A DNA stretch of 41,541 nt, from NCBI GenBank assembly GCA_022729355.1, contig JALDAN010000003.1, forward strand, positions 1 through 41,541, read 5' to 3'. Made by a program: the position numbers and the translations under genes. The DNA comes from Candidatus Nanohalarchaeota archaeon (GTDB lineage: Archaea; Nanohalarchaeota; Nanosalinia; Nanosalinales; Nanosalinaceae). The notes under the pieces were generated by a model. It had not been told where the DNA came from. It saw only the letters and a program-made list of their open reading frames with translations, and did no database searches. Below are positions 1 through 7,899 of this stretch, in pieces (position 1 is the first letter of the stretch; every line of letters starts with the position of its first letter).

Positions 1-108
1 CTGTAGTTCGACTCTGCCGTTACTGATTTTTTCAGCGAGGTTGTGGAGTTTATCAGAGGCCTCTTCCCTGCCCATCCTACTCGTTGTCTTCAACAGTTTT
101 CGTGACAT
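1..108 (-). CDS. amphi-Trp domain-like protein, partial (C-terminus off the left edge)
   Basis: The minus strand opens with ATG at 108 and stays open for 36 codons to the window edge, so only the N-terminus is visible. It is too short for the ORF track. The helix GREEASDKLHNLAEKISNG followed by a hydrophobic strand matches the opening amphipathic helix of small haloarchaeal amphi-Trp domain proteins, whose function is not known to me. A related small protein lies at 33832-34038. A TATA-like box centred about 29 nt upstream supports this start and a leaderless transcript. Family assignment rests on 36 residues and is tentative. Confidence 0.55.
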   Translation of the reverse strand, partial: MSRKLLKTTSRMGREEASDKLHNLAEKISNGRVELQ

Positions 109-133
109 ATACAATACAACAGCAACGAAGAGG

Positions 134-141
134 TTTATCTT
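134..141 (-). promoter_or_regulatory. TATA-like box for the partial amphi-Trp gene
   Basis: On the minus strand an AAGATAAA box is centred about 29 nt before the ATG at 108. This spacing fits archaeal leaderless initiation. It lies between this gene and the 3' end of tRNA-Thr. Confidence 0.4.
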
Positions 142-180
142 TTTCGACAATATACCACTATGTTAAAGAAAAATTGGATT

Positions 181-252
<72 letters not shown>

Positions 253-312
253 CTGTCTGTATGTTTTTTGTTGTGGTATTGTAGTTTTTTATTTAGGCCT
301 GTCTCTTTGTTT

Positions 313-1188
313 TTAGACGACGAGTATTACTCCTGCGATAAGTAGTATTGAGGCGATGATTTTCTGTATTATATGTCCTTCTTTGAATAGTTCTTGTCCG
401 AGGAGGACTGTCAGTGGGACCTGTAGTTGGAGTACTGGGACGACTTTGGAGGCCTCTGCCTGTGAGAATGCGATGTACAGTACCAGGTATGCGATTGCTG
501 TCATGAGGCCTGCGTATGCGTACATTTTCCTGTAGTTGAGTATTTCTTTCAGTGATTTGTTTACGTGGTTTGAGTCTTTTTTTATCATGTAGGCGTTGAG
601 TGCTGTTGCCATGGAGGCCAGTATCAGGAAGGTGTAGATCTGGGGTGAGAACTGTTCTGTAACGAATCTGTCTATTATGGATGTTGCGCTGAAGAATACT
701 GCTGATGCAAGTGCGAGCTGAGCACCTCTATCGTCTAGAAGATTTTTCACAGGATCCAGTATTTCGTGGCCTCCTTCAAGCAGTATGATGTAGGATGCGA
801 ATGTGACGAGGCCTATCCCCAGTACTTTTTCTGTTGACATTGTTTCTCCAAGCAGAAGTACTCCGAGGAGGCCTACGAATACAGGCTGCACACGGTTTAA
901 AGGCATAGCTACTGATATCTGGGTTTTGGATAGGCTGTAGTTGTACGCCAGCATCCCGGCCACGTTCCCTAGGCCTGAAAGAAGTGTTAAAACAGCAAGT
1001 AACGCTGTAAGGCCTGTATCAGATGTTGAAAGATAGTAAAGGAGTACCGGGGTATAGAAAAATGCGGCGAGCGCAGAGTATATCGCTGTGAATCTTACAG
1101 CGTCGATGTGATCCATTAACTCCTTGGATATAACAGCTACTGCCGTAAAAAGTATTGCTGAAACTGTAGCGTATAAAATCCATTCCAT
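313..1188 (-). CDS. EamA/DMT-superfamily transporter
   Basis: This 291-residue protein is almost entirely hydrophobic, with about ten predicted membrane helices in two repeats. This is the layout and length of EamA-type drug/metabolite transporters. The second half begins near residue 150 (after HEILDPVKNLLDDRG) and repeats the pattern of the first. The substrate cannot be told from sequence; members export amino acids, nucleosides or other metabolites. The start is ATG at 1188. It lies between tRNA-Thr and the eL40 gene, all on the minus strand, with a spacer of about 70 nt to eL40. Five AGGCCT copies lie inside. Confidence 0.85.
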   Translation of the reverse strand: MEWILYATVSAILFTAVAVISKELMDHIDAVRFTAIYSALAAFFYTPVLLYYLSTSDTGLTALLAVLTLLSGLGNVAGMLAYNYSLSKTQISVAMPLNRVQPVFVGLLGVLLLGETMSTEKVLGIGLVTFASYIILLEGGHEILDPVKNLLDDRGAQLALASAVFFSATSIIDRFVTEQFSPQIYTFLILASMATALNAYMIKKDSNHVNKSLKEILNYRKMYAYAGLMTAIAYLVLYIAFSQAEASKVVPVLQLQVPLTVLLGQELFKEGHIIQKIIASILLIAGVILVV

Positions 1189-1260
1189 CTATGAGTGAAA
1201 GGCCTCTGAGTACGTAAAAAATCGTTTCTGGATAAAAGAGTAAGATATGTGAAGGTTTTT

Positions 1261-1422
1261 TTATCCTGCGAACTGTGCGTTCTTCTTCCTTAGATCGCTG
1301 TATCCGCATTTTCTGCAGCTTGTTTTCTCAGGATTGTCTGTCCTGTTCTTTGCGTTGCACTTCCTGCAGACATACACATTATCGAAGACTCTTTTCTCAG
1401 CTTCCTCAAATTTCTGTGCCAT
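1261..1422 (-). CDS. rpl40e: Large ribosomal subunit protein eL40
   Basis: This short gene is absent from the ORF track. It reads ATG at 1422 to TAA at 1261, encoding 53 residues. The start [20 protein letters not shown] matches archaeal L40e, and two Cys pairs (CRKC and CRKC, separated by about 13 residues) form the expected zinc ribbon, followed by [14 protein letters not shown]. Length and layout are typical of the archaeal protein, which lacks the ubiquitin fusion of eukaryotes. It is a component of the 50S subunit. The listed ORF at 1019-1309 is an out-of-frame shadow. Confidence 0.93.
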   Translation of the reverse strand: MAQKFEEAEKRVFDNVYVCRKCNAKNRTDNPEKTSCRKCGYSDLRKKNAQFAG

Positions 1423-1480
1423 AAATTCTTTGCTACACCTCTACTAATAGTTGGAGAGGCCTAGTTTTAAAAATAGAACG

Positions 1481-3076
1481 TCAGTATCCGACGAGATCCA
1501 GTGGCTCGTCTCTCCCCTCTACGAGTGCGAAAACACCTTCCGGTGTCTCAACAATCACTGAAGGCCTTCCTGAAGAAGCAGAAGTATTCCCGTTAATCAC
1601 CTGTCCTCCGTTCCTTTGCTCAGGTACTCCTGAATCAACTCCTGTATGGCCAACTATTTGATTTCCTGCGTCTCCAGGAATATTTTCCCAGGCCATCCAT
1701 GTCATACCTGCAGTTTCATCTCTCGTGCTGTCATCTCCTAAACCGAAAAGCATTTGATACCGTCCATCTCTTCTCGATATTCTATCGTTTATCTCTTCTT
1801 CGTTGGATCGAGAACCGTTCGAAATATCTTCAAGAATAGGCTCGGCCACAAGTTTCTTGAGTGCTGAATTTGCCTGCTTCATCTTATCTTGGCTTGCATA
1901 TCTGGCTCCGCCATGAACATAGAAATAATGATATCCTTCAGCCATCATCTTGATATTATCGTTCATTATAGCTTCGGCGAACTGCCTCTTCATCCCGAAG
2001 TCTCTTGAAATATCTCCATTATCAGCATCGTATATCAGTGAAGCTAACTCAACTTCATCACCTGCGGGAGGAAATTCCCCCAATCCTTCTCCTATAGCTG
2101 TGGAATGAACCCTTTGCTCTTTTTTTATTCTTGCTTTTGGAATAAGTATAGGACGATCATGATTACCCATAGTCATCTCACCTCTACCAGACGAAAGTAT
2201 ATTGAAAACACTCTGCCACACCCTGCCCGGCTCATCACCTCTATCCAACAGATCGCCGTTCATAACAAATCTGTATTTATCACCGCCTGTCCACTCAAGA
2301 ACACGACCGGTCTCTGAAACAATAGGACTCCACCCATGCCTCTCCAGAAGACTCAAGGCCTCTCTCATGAAACCGTAATCACTCTCAACATCAGAAATAG
2401 ATATTATCCACGGCTCATCAGGAGAAGGCCTGCCATACTTACCATCGTAAGGTCCGTCCGCAGGACTTCCAGAACCTGAAGTCTTGACCATTGAGTCTTC
2501 TCTCAGAATTGTGCTTACACGCTCCGCTCTCTCATGTAGCTCTGATTCAAGGCCTGTAATATCAACTCCTCTGTTTTCAAGTACGGTCTCCAGAGTATCC
2601 TCAAGCTGTGCAATCATCTGGCCTTTAGAATTCAATTGCTCTAGTTTTCTCCCTAACTCGTTGATTTGATGCTCTTCTTTGCCAGCTACTTTTCCAATAT
2701 CATGATCTTTAAGCATCTCAGCAATTCTCTGAAGCTCCCTGTCTTCATCATAGGCCTGCGAAAGATCATTTCTGAGTTCATCTTTCAATGATTTCAGTCT
2801 TTTAGCATTGTTCAGAGAGGCCTCTATTTTTTGTCCTATCTCTGCCTGTCTGGCTTGCTGTATCTCTGTCAGGTACTGGCGCAATGCTTCACGTGCGTCA
2901 TTTGAAAAGGTCAGGCTTACTGAGTCAATGCCGAAATCTACTGCATCTTTATGAATTGTCAGGCCGTGTTCATTCAATATCTTTCTAGCGAGCAAAGTCT
3001 TCTGTTCTTCAGTCAGATCTTCATCCGATGTTATGCTTTCTGCTATAGCCCTTACTGCGTCTCTGTAGCCAGTCAT
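1481..3076 (-). CDS. Calcineurin-like metallophosphoesterase with N-terminal helical module
   Basis: This 531-residue protein has two parts. Residues about 1-200 are helical and charged, predicted coiled coil. Residues about 222-530 look like a calcineurin-type phosphoesterase: ISDVESD (228-231, where the usual first-metal motif is DxH), GDLLDRG (274-280), GNHD (304-307), VHGG (387-390) and GHTG (476-479). The DRG form resembles PPP-type Ser/Thr phosphatases and diadenosine tetraphosphatases; substrate unknown. The DVE in place of DxH is unusual, so activity should not be assumed. The helical part resembles that of the upstream JAMM protein (for example LKD, EEHQ..LGRKLE). It is the last gene of a three-gene operon, 11 nt after the JAMM gene, with an SD-like GAGGAA before the ATG. 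Confidence 0.8.
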   Translation of the reverse strand: MTGYRDAVRAIAESITSDEDLTEEQKTLLARKILNEHGLTIHKDAVDFGIDSVSLTFSNDAREALRQYLTEIQQARQAEIGQKIEASLNNAKRLKSLKDELRNDLSQAYDEDRELQRIAEMLKDHDIGKVAGKEEHQINELGRKLEQLNSKGQMIAQLEDTLETVLENRGVDITGLESELHERAERVSTILREDSMVKTSGSGSPADGPYDGKYGRPSPDEPWIISISDVESDYGFMREALSLLERHGWSPIVSETGRVLEWTGGDKYRFVMNGDLLDRGDEPGRVWQSVFNILSSGRGEMTMGNHDRPILIPKARIKKEQRVHSTAIGEGLGEFPPAGDEVELASLIYDADNGDISRDFGMKRQFAEAIMNDNIKMMAEGYHYFYVHGGARYASQDKMKQANSALKKLVAEPILEDISNGSRSNEEEINDRISRRDGRYQMLFGLGDDSTRDETAGMTWMAWENIPGDAGNQIVGHTGVDSGVPEQRNGGQVINGNTSASSGRPSVIVETPEGVFALVEGRDEPLDLVGY

Positions 3077-3087
3077 TTTATCATTCC

Positions 3088-4224
3088 TCAGTTTGCAGGC
3101 GTCAGATCAAAGCTGGTTGGAAAACTGTATTCTGACGCAATATCTGTCCAGTGTTCATCCAAGGTTTGACTCCATTCTCTGAACTGGGACGAACTGTCTT
3201 TGTTGAAAGATTGAAGTTCTGCATCTCTTCCATTCCTCTCTACAAGTATTTTACGTGGTGTTGCAAGCATACCTGTGTATCCTTCGCCTTGATCATCGAA
3301 GTTCTGTAAATCTCTTCTAGACCAGTTCTCTGCAAACTGTGGTCCATGCTGCTGAATAGTTCCTACCGAGTGAGTATGAAAGTCGATAAAACTGTATCTC
3401 GGATATTCCTCAAGCAAATCATTTACAGCATTGACATAGGCCTTATCTGGAGAAACATTTCCTTCTGTACCTGCCCCTGAAAGAAGCATTTTGAGAGCAA
3501 TAAGCTCGTCCCCTTCTTTACGACAGATAAGATGGCCGCAGACTTCTTCTTGATAGTTTCTGGCGAATTCCTGCATCTGTTCAAGGAAATCTTCAGGAAC
3601 ACTGACCTTTATTGCTCCACTTCTTGAACGTTGAGAAGAGGCCTGAGCATTATTTAGTATGAGGCCTAAAACCTGCTTCCTGTGTCGAAGAGAGGCCGTT
3701 ATTTGATGGGTGTTGACATACTGTTCCAGTGTTTGAAGTTCATTCATCAGGGAGTTCAGTTTCTTTCTTCTTTCAAGTATGCCTTCAAGATTTCTGCCGG
3801 CCTGCATCATCTGTTCTTCTTCATATTCAACTTCAGCCAACAGATGAGCATCTTTTAATCTTCTTGCTATATCTTCAAGTTCATTACCTTCATTCACGGC
3901 TGTCTCAAGATCTGCAGTTAACTGCCTTGTCAAGGAGAGCAGCATGCTGTACTCATTCTTCTTGTTGGGAACGACCTGTGTGGAGTCAAGCTGCTGAGCC
4001 CACTCCATGTTTGAATCAATTGCTGAAACATATGAACGCAGGAACTCCTCCTCATCAGAACTTACAGATATACTTACAATTTCAGATACTATCGTCTCAA
4101 CATCATCCAAATCCGTATCATACGACAGTATGGAGGCCTCTATATCAGAGCCATCCCTGTTGTCAGGGACATGCATATTGTTTTCTAGAAACCTTCTGAA
4201 CTTTCTGTGATACTTTTCAACCAT
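3088..4224 (-). CDS. JAMM/MPN (JAB) metalloprotease-like protein with N-terminal helical module
   Basis: This 378-residue protein begins with a charged helical region (about 40-195) similar to that of the downstream phosphoesterase. Residues about 205-335 form a JAB/MPN domain. The JAMM zinc signature is visible as E226/E227 (EEVCGH), H283-x-H285 (DFHTHS), then S302-x-x-D305 (WSRRD). The 16 residues between HTH and SxxD are more than in the compact archaeal JAMM consensus. Family members cleave isopeptide or peptide bonds, or act as scaffolds; with all ligands present, catalysis is plausible. The start ATG 4224 overlaps the membrane-protein gene by 8 nt, implying coupled translation, with GGGAGA upstream as SD. 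No ubiquitin-like protein gene was seen in this window. Confidence 0.8.
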   Translation of the reverse strand: MVEKYHRKFRRFLENNMHVPDNRDGSDIEASILSYDTDLDDVETIVSEIVSISVSSDEEEFLRSYVSAIDSNMEWAQQLDSTQVVPNKKNEYSMLLSLTRQLTADLETAVNEGNELEDIARRLKDAHLLAEVEYEEEQMMQAGRNLEGILERRKKLNSLMNELQTLEQYVNTHQITASLRHRKQVLGLILNNAQASSQRSRSGAIKVSVPEDFLEQMQEFARNYQEEVCGHLICRKEGDELIALKMLLSGAGTEGNVSPDKAYVNAVNDLLEEYPRYSFIDFHTHSVGTIQQHGPQFAENWSRRDLQNFDDQGEGYTGMLATPRKILVERNGRDAELQSFNKDSSSQFREWSQTLDEHWTDIASEYSFPTSFDLTPAN

Positions 4225-5044
4225 CGTTCTCTCCCAGAAGATTAATCACGGTTCTTATCCTTTCAATATCATTTTCAAGTTCCTCGACTTCCTCCTCCAT
4301 TAACTCATTCAGTTCTTCTTCGGCATCTGAAAGTATCCTTATAACTTGCTCAAGCTCTTCAGCAGTTTGTTCGGCCTCCCTGTCAGCTTGATCTTCATCA
4401 CCGGCTTCTATCTCCTCTTCCTCACGAGCCTCTTCCTCTTCAATCCTCTCTTCCATTACTTCTGCTCTGCTCAAGGCCTCCTTCGTTTCCTGTATTCCTT
4501 CAGCCATCTGTTCTGCCCCTCTAGCAGTAGCTTTCGCAGATGCACCTGTAACATATGCAGATCCTCCTATGATGCCTCCTACACCTCCTATCAGGACGAA
4601 GATAATGCCTGCTAACAACATAAACGTGAATGCTAGAAGAATCAGTGCCTGCCAGCCATTTATGAGGCCTGCAAATCCAGCCGATCCAACAATTGTCAAA
4701 GTGATTAGAAGAGTAAGTACAGCCAGTATGTTCCTATCATCTTCATTTGTAAGACCCATAGCGTCCTGGAAAGGCCTATTCATTCTGCCGTCTTCGAAAT
4801 TATCATCGAGATAGCGGATTGCTACTTTGAATATGATGTAGGTAGAAACCCACATTACTGCAAAAGTTGCTAGGACTCCCAGTAGCTCGTATGGATTCCT
4901 GACACTGACCCCGAAAAGCTGTCCAAGTAACTCAGGTATAGAAGCCGTCTGATCGTAAAAACTTCCGCCACCACCGGTTATCTGAGCAGATGTCGACGGA
5001 ATAAAAATATAGAGGGCAGCGACAAGCTTTTTCCAAGACTTCAT
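4217..5044 (-). CDS. Membrane protein with signal peptide and C-terminal acidic coiled coil
   Basis: This 275-residue protein begins with a signal-peptide-like stretch (KKLVAALYIFIPSTSA, cleavage plausible near residue 20) and a Gly-rich segment. Membrane helices follow at about 53-75, 105-128 and 131-162. The remainder (about 168-275) is a very acidic Glu-rich coiled coil. It is the first gene of the three-gene operon and overlaps the JAMM gene by 8 nt. A perfect TTATAA box about 26 nt before the ATG indicates leaderless transcription from here. I do not recognise the family. The architecture suggests a membrane anchor whose coiled coil could bind the helical modules of its two operon partners; that is inference. 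Confidence 0.75.
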   Translation of the reverse strand: MKSWKKLVAALYIFIPSTSAQITGGGGSFYDQTASIPELLGQLFGVSVRNPYELLGVLATFAVMWVSTYIIFKVAIRYLDDNFEDGRMNRPFQDAMGLTNEDDRNILAVLTLLITLTIVGSAGFAGLINGWQALILLAFTFMLLAGIIFVLIGGVGGIIGGSAYVTGASAKATARGAEQMAEGIQETKEALSRAEVMEERIEEEEAREEEEIEAGDEDQADREAEQTAEELEQVIRILSDAEEELNELMEEEVEELENDIERIRTVINLLGENDG

Positions 5045-5067
5045 GCCGTTAAATTTGAATTACTTGG

Positions 5068-5073
5068 TTATAA
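5068..5073 (-). promoter_or_regulatory. TATA box (TTATAA) of the JAMM/phosphoesterase operon
   Basis: Centre about 26 nt upstream of the ATG at 5044 on the minus strand, ideal spacing for a leaderless archaeal transcript. It is the only obvious promoter for the three overlapping or closely spaced genes downstream. Confidence 0.55.
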
Positions 5074-5180
5074 GAGTTAAACCTGCAGACACCGCAAACC
5101 AGTTCCCACACTTTTCCCACGCTGAATTAAAAACATACAGCCATGTAACAAAGAATAGAACCAACAATGAAAGGTGACCG

Positions 5181-5206
5181 CGTTCATCCCTCAAACCGAG
5201 GGAACG
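5181..5206. repeat. Inverted repeat upstream of the AbrB-like gene
   Basis: TCCCTC and GAGGGA form a perfect 6-bp stem around a 5-nt AAACC loop, extended by CGT/ACG after a 3-nt bulge. It lies in the 217-bp spacer between the divergent operon and the AbrB-like gene, about 60 nt before the latter. It could be an operator for that regulator or an RNA hairpin. Nothing else was recognised in this spacer apart from promoters. Confidence 0.35.
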
Positions 5207-5232
5207 AATACATGTAAAAACACTCAAAATCT

Positions 5233-5239
5233 TCTATAC
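5233..5239 (+). promoter_or_regulatory. TATA-like box for the AbrB-like gene
   Basis: TCTATAC centred about 26 nt before the GTG at 5262. This supports the GTG as a leaderless start. Confidence 0.45.
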
Positions 5240-5261
5240 AGCTCCAGCTCTACCAATAAAG

Positions 5262-5513
5262 GTGGAGACGTTCACCTCTGCAAAATTCAAAGCAGAGCTT
5301 GACTCACGTGGACGAGTAACAATACCGGCCCGGATAAGAAACCGGAAAGGCCTTCAACCTGGAGAAAAAGTAAAGCTTTCAGTTGAGGCCGGAAAAGTAG
5401 TCTGCAGAAGCTTTGAGACCAGTCGAGAGGCCTTGAACTTTGTACAGAGTCTTGACGGAGTAGAAAGTTTTTCCTTCAGTGATGGCGTCTTGGAGGTGGT
5501 GCTCCGTGAGTGA
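5262..5513 (+). CDS. SpoVT-AbrB domain DNA-binding protein
   Basis: This 83-residue protein carries a SpoVT-AbrB swapped-hairpin domain at about residues 8-50: SRGRVTIPARIRNRKGLQPG then GEKVKLSVEAGKVVCR, the canonical pattern of AbrB/MazE-like transcription factors. The remaining 30 residues are acidic and may mediate dimerisation or partner binding. The start is GTG at 5262, preceded by a TATA-like box. It overlaps the following acetyltransferase gene by 8 nt, so the two are translated together. It could be an autoregulator or an antitoxin-type protein. The partner is a GNAT enzyme, so a GNAT toxin-antitoxin pair is conceivable, but known GNAT toxins usually pair with RHH or HTH antitoxins. 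Confidence 0.85.
   Translation: METFTSAKFKAELDSRGRVTIPARIRNRKGLQPGEKVKLSVEAGKVVCRSFETSREALNFVQSLDGVESFSFSDGVLEVVLRE
5492..5498 (+). promoter_or_regulatory. Shine-Dalgarno GGAGGTG deciding the GNAT start
   Basis: A full SD lies inside the 3' end of the AbrB-like gene, 7 nt before GTG 5506. It favours GTG 5506 over the ORF-track start at 5479, which lies upstream of the SD. Confidence 0.6.
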
Positions 5514-6087
5514 AGTCGAGTTCTTTGACTTGACTTACGATGAATCGGAGTACTCTCTTTCAGATGAGGCCTTTGAGACTGCCCTGATAGGTACTTATCA
5601 GAGAGTCTTCAATCAATCGCCTTACAGGGAGAATTTTGATTACCAGCTTGCCGAGGAGATTATTCAGGGAATAGAAACTAGTGATACTGAGGGAGTAGTT
5701 GCAGTGGATTACGGCATTCCTGTCGGATTTGCCTGGGGAGAAGTCCTCCAACCAAAAGATCAGGGCGATTTTCCTGATGAAGTGCCGGAAATCTTCTTTG
5801 ACGGAGAGGCCTACTACTTTGCAGAGCTTGGAGTACTTCCATCATACAGAGATCAAGGTATCGGAAAGGAACTTAAGAAAAGGGAGCTGCAGGAAGTCAT
5901 GCAGAGAGAAGATCTGGATAAAGGCCTTATGAGGACATCGATAGAGGAGAATGAGAAGAAGCTGGGCCTTGACAATGATCTAGGATTCAGGCCTCTGGAG
6001 AGAGACGGGGAGATAGTGACTGAGGAAGTTGATACTGTAGGCCGTGATGACAGCGATCTACGTGGCTACTTCTGGAGGCGTCTCTAA
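5506..6087 (+). CDS. GNAT-family N-acetyltransferase
   Basis: This 193-residue protein, counted from GTG 5506, has the acetyl-CoA binding motif A of GNAT enzymes as AELGVLPSYRDQGIGKEL (R/Q-x-x-G-x-G), preceded by the strand VVAVDYGIPVGFAWGEV. The acceptor is unknown; it could be a protein N-terminus, an amino acid or a tRNA. The gene is translationally coupled to the AbrB-like gene. The ORF-track start at 5479 would add nine residues upstream of the SD and is less likely. Residue composition is as acidic as that of its neighbours, and there is no sign of transfer. Confidence 0.85.
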   Translation: MSEVEFFDLTYDESEYSLSDEAFETALIGTYQRVFNQSPYRENFDYQLAEEIIQGIETSDTEGVVAVDYGIPVGFAWGEVLQPKDQGDFPDEVPEIFFDGEAYYFAELGVLPSYRDQGIGKELKKRELQEVMQREDLDKGLMRTSIEENEKKLGLDNDLGFRPLERDGEIVTEEVDTVGRDDSDLRGYFWRRL

Positions 6088-6166
6088 TGACTTTTCTTCC
6101 TTCTTCTTTTTTCTTTAACTTATTTAGTATTAGAGGCCTTGATTGTTTCTGTGGAGGATTTGATCT

Positions 6167-7471
6167 ATGAGTATTAATCTGGAGAGCTTGAAAGGTACGT
6201 ATGACAGGTACCCCGATGAGTGGAGTTCCTGGAGAGAATTGATTGAAACAGTTGATGAGGTGGCGGATGAGTTCGGTTTCCGGCAGTTGAATCCGCCAAG
6301 TATTGAGAGACAGGAGCTCTGGACAGAGAAAGAAGAGGACTCCGTCACAGATGAAATGTACGCATTCACGGATAAAGGCGACAACGAGATTACATTGGTG
6401 CCTGAGCAGACTCCTACAAGAGCCAGACTCATCCAGAAAAGAAAGGATCTGAAGAAGCCTGTAAAATGGTATGATACTTCGAAGAGATGGAGATATGAGG
6501 ACGTCACAAGAGGGAGAGACAGAGAATTCATGCAGGGAGACTTCGACATCTTCGGCATAGAATCAGTAGAGGCTGATGCAGAAATTCTGGCTGCGGCTGC
6601 AACAGTATTCAGGAAACTGGAGCTTGATGACAGAGTTGTTCTGCGTGTAAGCGACAGACAGATAGTGGAAGGATTCCTTGAACTGAATGATATACCTGAA
6701 GTCGAGAAAGTGATGAAGGTACTTGACGACGAAGAGAAGATGACCAGAGAAGAATACATCGAGGAACTTGAAGAAATAGGCCTGAAACAGGAGGAAATAA
6801 GGAAAGTAGATACACTGACAGATATCTCAGGCGCAAACCTTGAACAGCAGCTGGAAGAACTTGAAGAAAAGACACCAGGCGAACTAAATGATAGAGTGGA
6901 ACGTATGAAGTCTCTTGTAGAGGCCTTGGAAAGCTATGGAGTCGAAGATATGATAGAGATCGATTTCTCCATCGTCAGAGGCCTTGCATACTATACAGGG
7001 CTTGTGTTCGAGGCTTTTGACTCGGAAGGAGAGTTAAGAGCATTATTTGGTGGAGGTAGATACGATGAACTGGTCGGAGAGTTCGGTGATCAGGATGTGC
7101 CTGCAGTAGGATTTGCTTTCGGATATTCTCCTACGATAGAGTTGCTGAAGAAGGAGGAAAGGTGGCCTCTGAAAGAAATTGAGACAGATGTATATGTTCT
7201 CTCAGTCAGTGAAAGCGTGAGGAATGTGGCTCTTGACTATGCGACAAGACTTCGAGACGAAGGCCTTGCTGTGGAGACTGATCTGGCTGGTAGAGGATTT
7301 GGCTCACAACTAGGCTATGCCGATGATATCAATGCAAAACGTGTATTGATAGTTGGAGAACGTGATCTGGAGAACGATGAAGTAACGATGAAGCATATGG
7401 AAAGCGGGAAAGAAGAAAAACTGGATAGATATGAAGTAATCGAACATCTCAAAGGAGAGGGCTTCTTCTAG
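6167..7471 (+). CDS. hisS: Histidyl-tRNA synthetase
   Basis: This 434-residue class II aminoacyl-tRNA synthetase ligates His to tRNA-His. It opens with the HisRS N-terminus LKGTYDRYPDEW. Motif 2 is seen as WYDTSKRWRYEDVTRGRDREF. The HisA and motif 3 region reads IVRGLAYYTGLVFEAF and LFGGGRYDELV, followed by VPAVGFAFGY. The C-terminal anticodon-binding domain begins near residue 335 (TDVYVLSVSESV). Length is normal for archaeal HisRS. GGAGG lies about 8 nt before the ATG. The 3' end overlaps the convergent gene downstream by 23 nt. Confidence 0.96.
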   Translation: MSINLESLKGTYDRYPDEWSSWRELIETVDEVADEFGFRQLNPPSIERQELWTEKEEDSVTDEMYAFTDKGDNEITLVPEQTPTRARLIQKRKDLKKPVKWYDTSKRWRYEDVTRGRDREFMQGDFDIFGIESVEADAEILAAAATVFRKLELDDRVVLRVSDRQIVEGFLELNDIPEVEKVMKVLDDEEKMTREEYIEELEEIGLKQEEIRKVDTLTDISGANLEQQLEELEEKTPGELNDRVERMKSLVEALESYGVEDMIEIDFSIVRGLAYYTGLVFEAFDSEGELRALFGGGRYDELVGEFGDQDVPAVGFAFGYSPTIELLKKEERWPLKEIETDVYVLSVSESVRNVALDYATRLRDEGLAVETDLAGRGFGSQLGYADDINAKRVLIVGERDLENDEVTMKHMESGKEEKLDRYEVIEHLKGEGFF

Positions 7472-7865
7472 GCCTCTCCTCAACATCACTGAAAAGCCTG
7501 CCTTCAGTATCGACGGCAAACTCTGAGGCCTTAAAAACGTCTTTTTCTCCTTCAATATTTCTCAGGACAGTATCAAGAGTTTCACAGTCATAATGGCCTG
7601 ACATGATTCCTTCTATAACGTATGTTTTATTTCCTTCCTGAAATGTTTCCATCTGCTCCTCTGGCGTACATCCTATCTGTCCAGGAGAGATATGTGCAGC
7701 ATAAAGTCCATCATTGTGGATGGACACTGTGCCTATACAGTAACATAACTCCTCCATATAAACTGCTTCTGTATAAAATCCACTCTGATCGACATCTACC
7801 TCAGCGAATCTTCCCGAATAAGTTTCAGTCTCCAGAACACCACTCCAATTTTCTTTACTCACATA
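7449..7865 (-). CDS. Hypothetical protein, convergent overlap with hisS
   Basis: I do not recognise this family. From GTG 7865 it has 138 residues, acidic with three scattered Cys. One block (CYCIGTVSIHNDGLYAAHISPG) has a Cys-Gly-Thr then His-x-Ser-Pro order loosely like CheD-type deamidases, but the match is too weak to assign. The start is uncertain. The ORF track gives 7964, which overlaps the upstream DUF4186 gene by 65 nt, and ATG 7937 still overlaps. A TATA-like TTTTTTATA centred about 23 nt before GTG 7865 favours the later start. Its 3' end overlaps hisS by 23 nt tail to tail. Confidence 0.6.
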   Translation of the reverse strand, partial: YVSKENWSGVLETETYSGRFAEVDVDQSGFYTEAVYMEELCYCIGTVSIHNDGLYAAHISPGQIGCTPEEQMETFQEGNKTYVIEGIMSGHYDCETLDTVLRNIEGEKDVFKASEFAVDTEGRLFSDVEERPRRSPLL

Positions 7866-7899
7866 TAACAACAAATCTATGAGTTTTTTATAGTATGTT

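Noticed and set aside
3729-4199. 156-residue plus-strand ORF
   Set aside because: Antisense to the JAMM gene, with Cys/Ser/His-rich composition typical of reverse-frame translation.
5169-5219. 16-codon ORF overlapping the inverted repeat upstream of the AbrB gene
   Set aside because: Too short, no SD and no TATA at suitable spacing; the inverted repeat explains the sequence better.
5262-6087. AbrB-like/GNAT pair as a proven toxin-antitoxin system
   Set aside because: The gene overlap fits, but GNAT toxins known to me pair with RHH or HTH antitoxins, and no toxin-specific residues can be identified. Kept only as a possibility.
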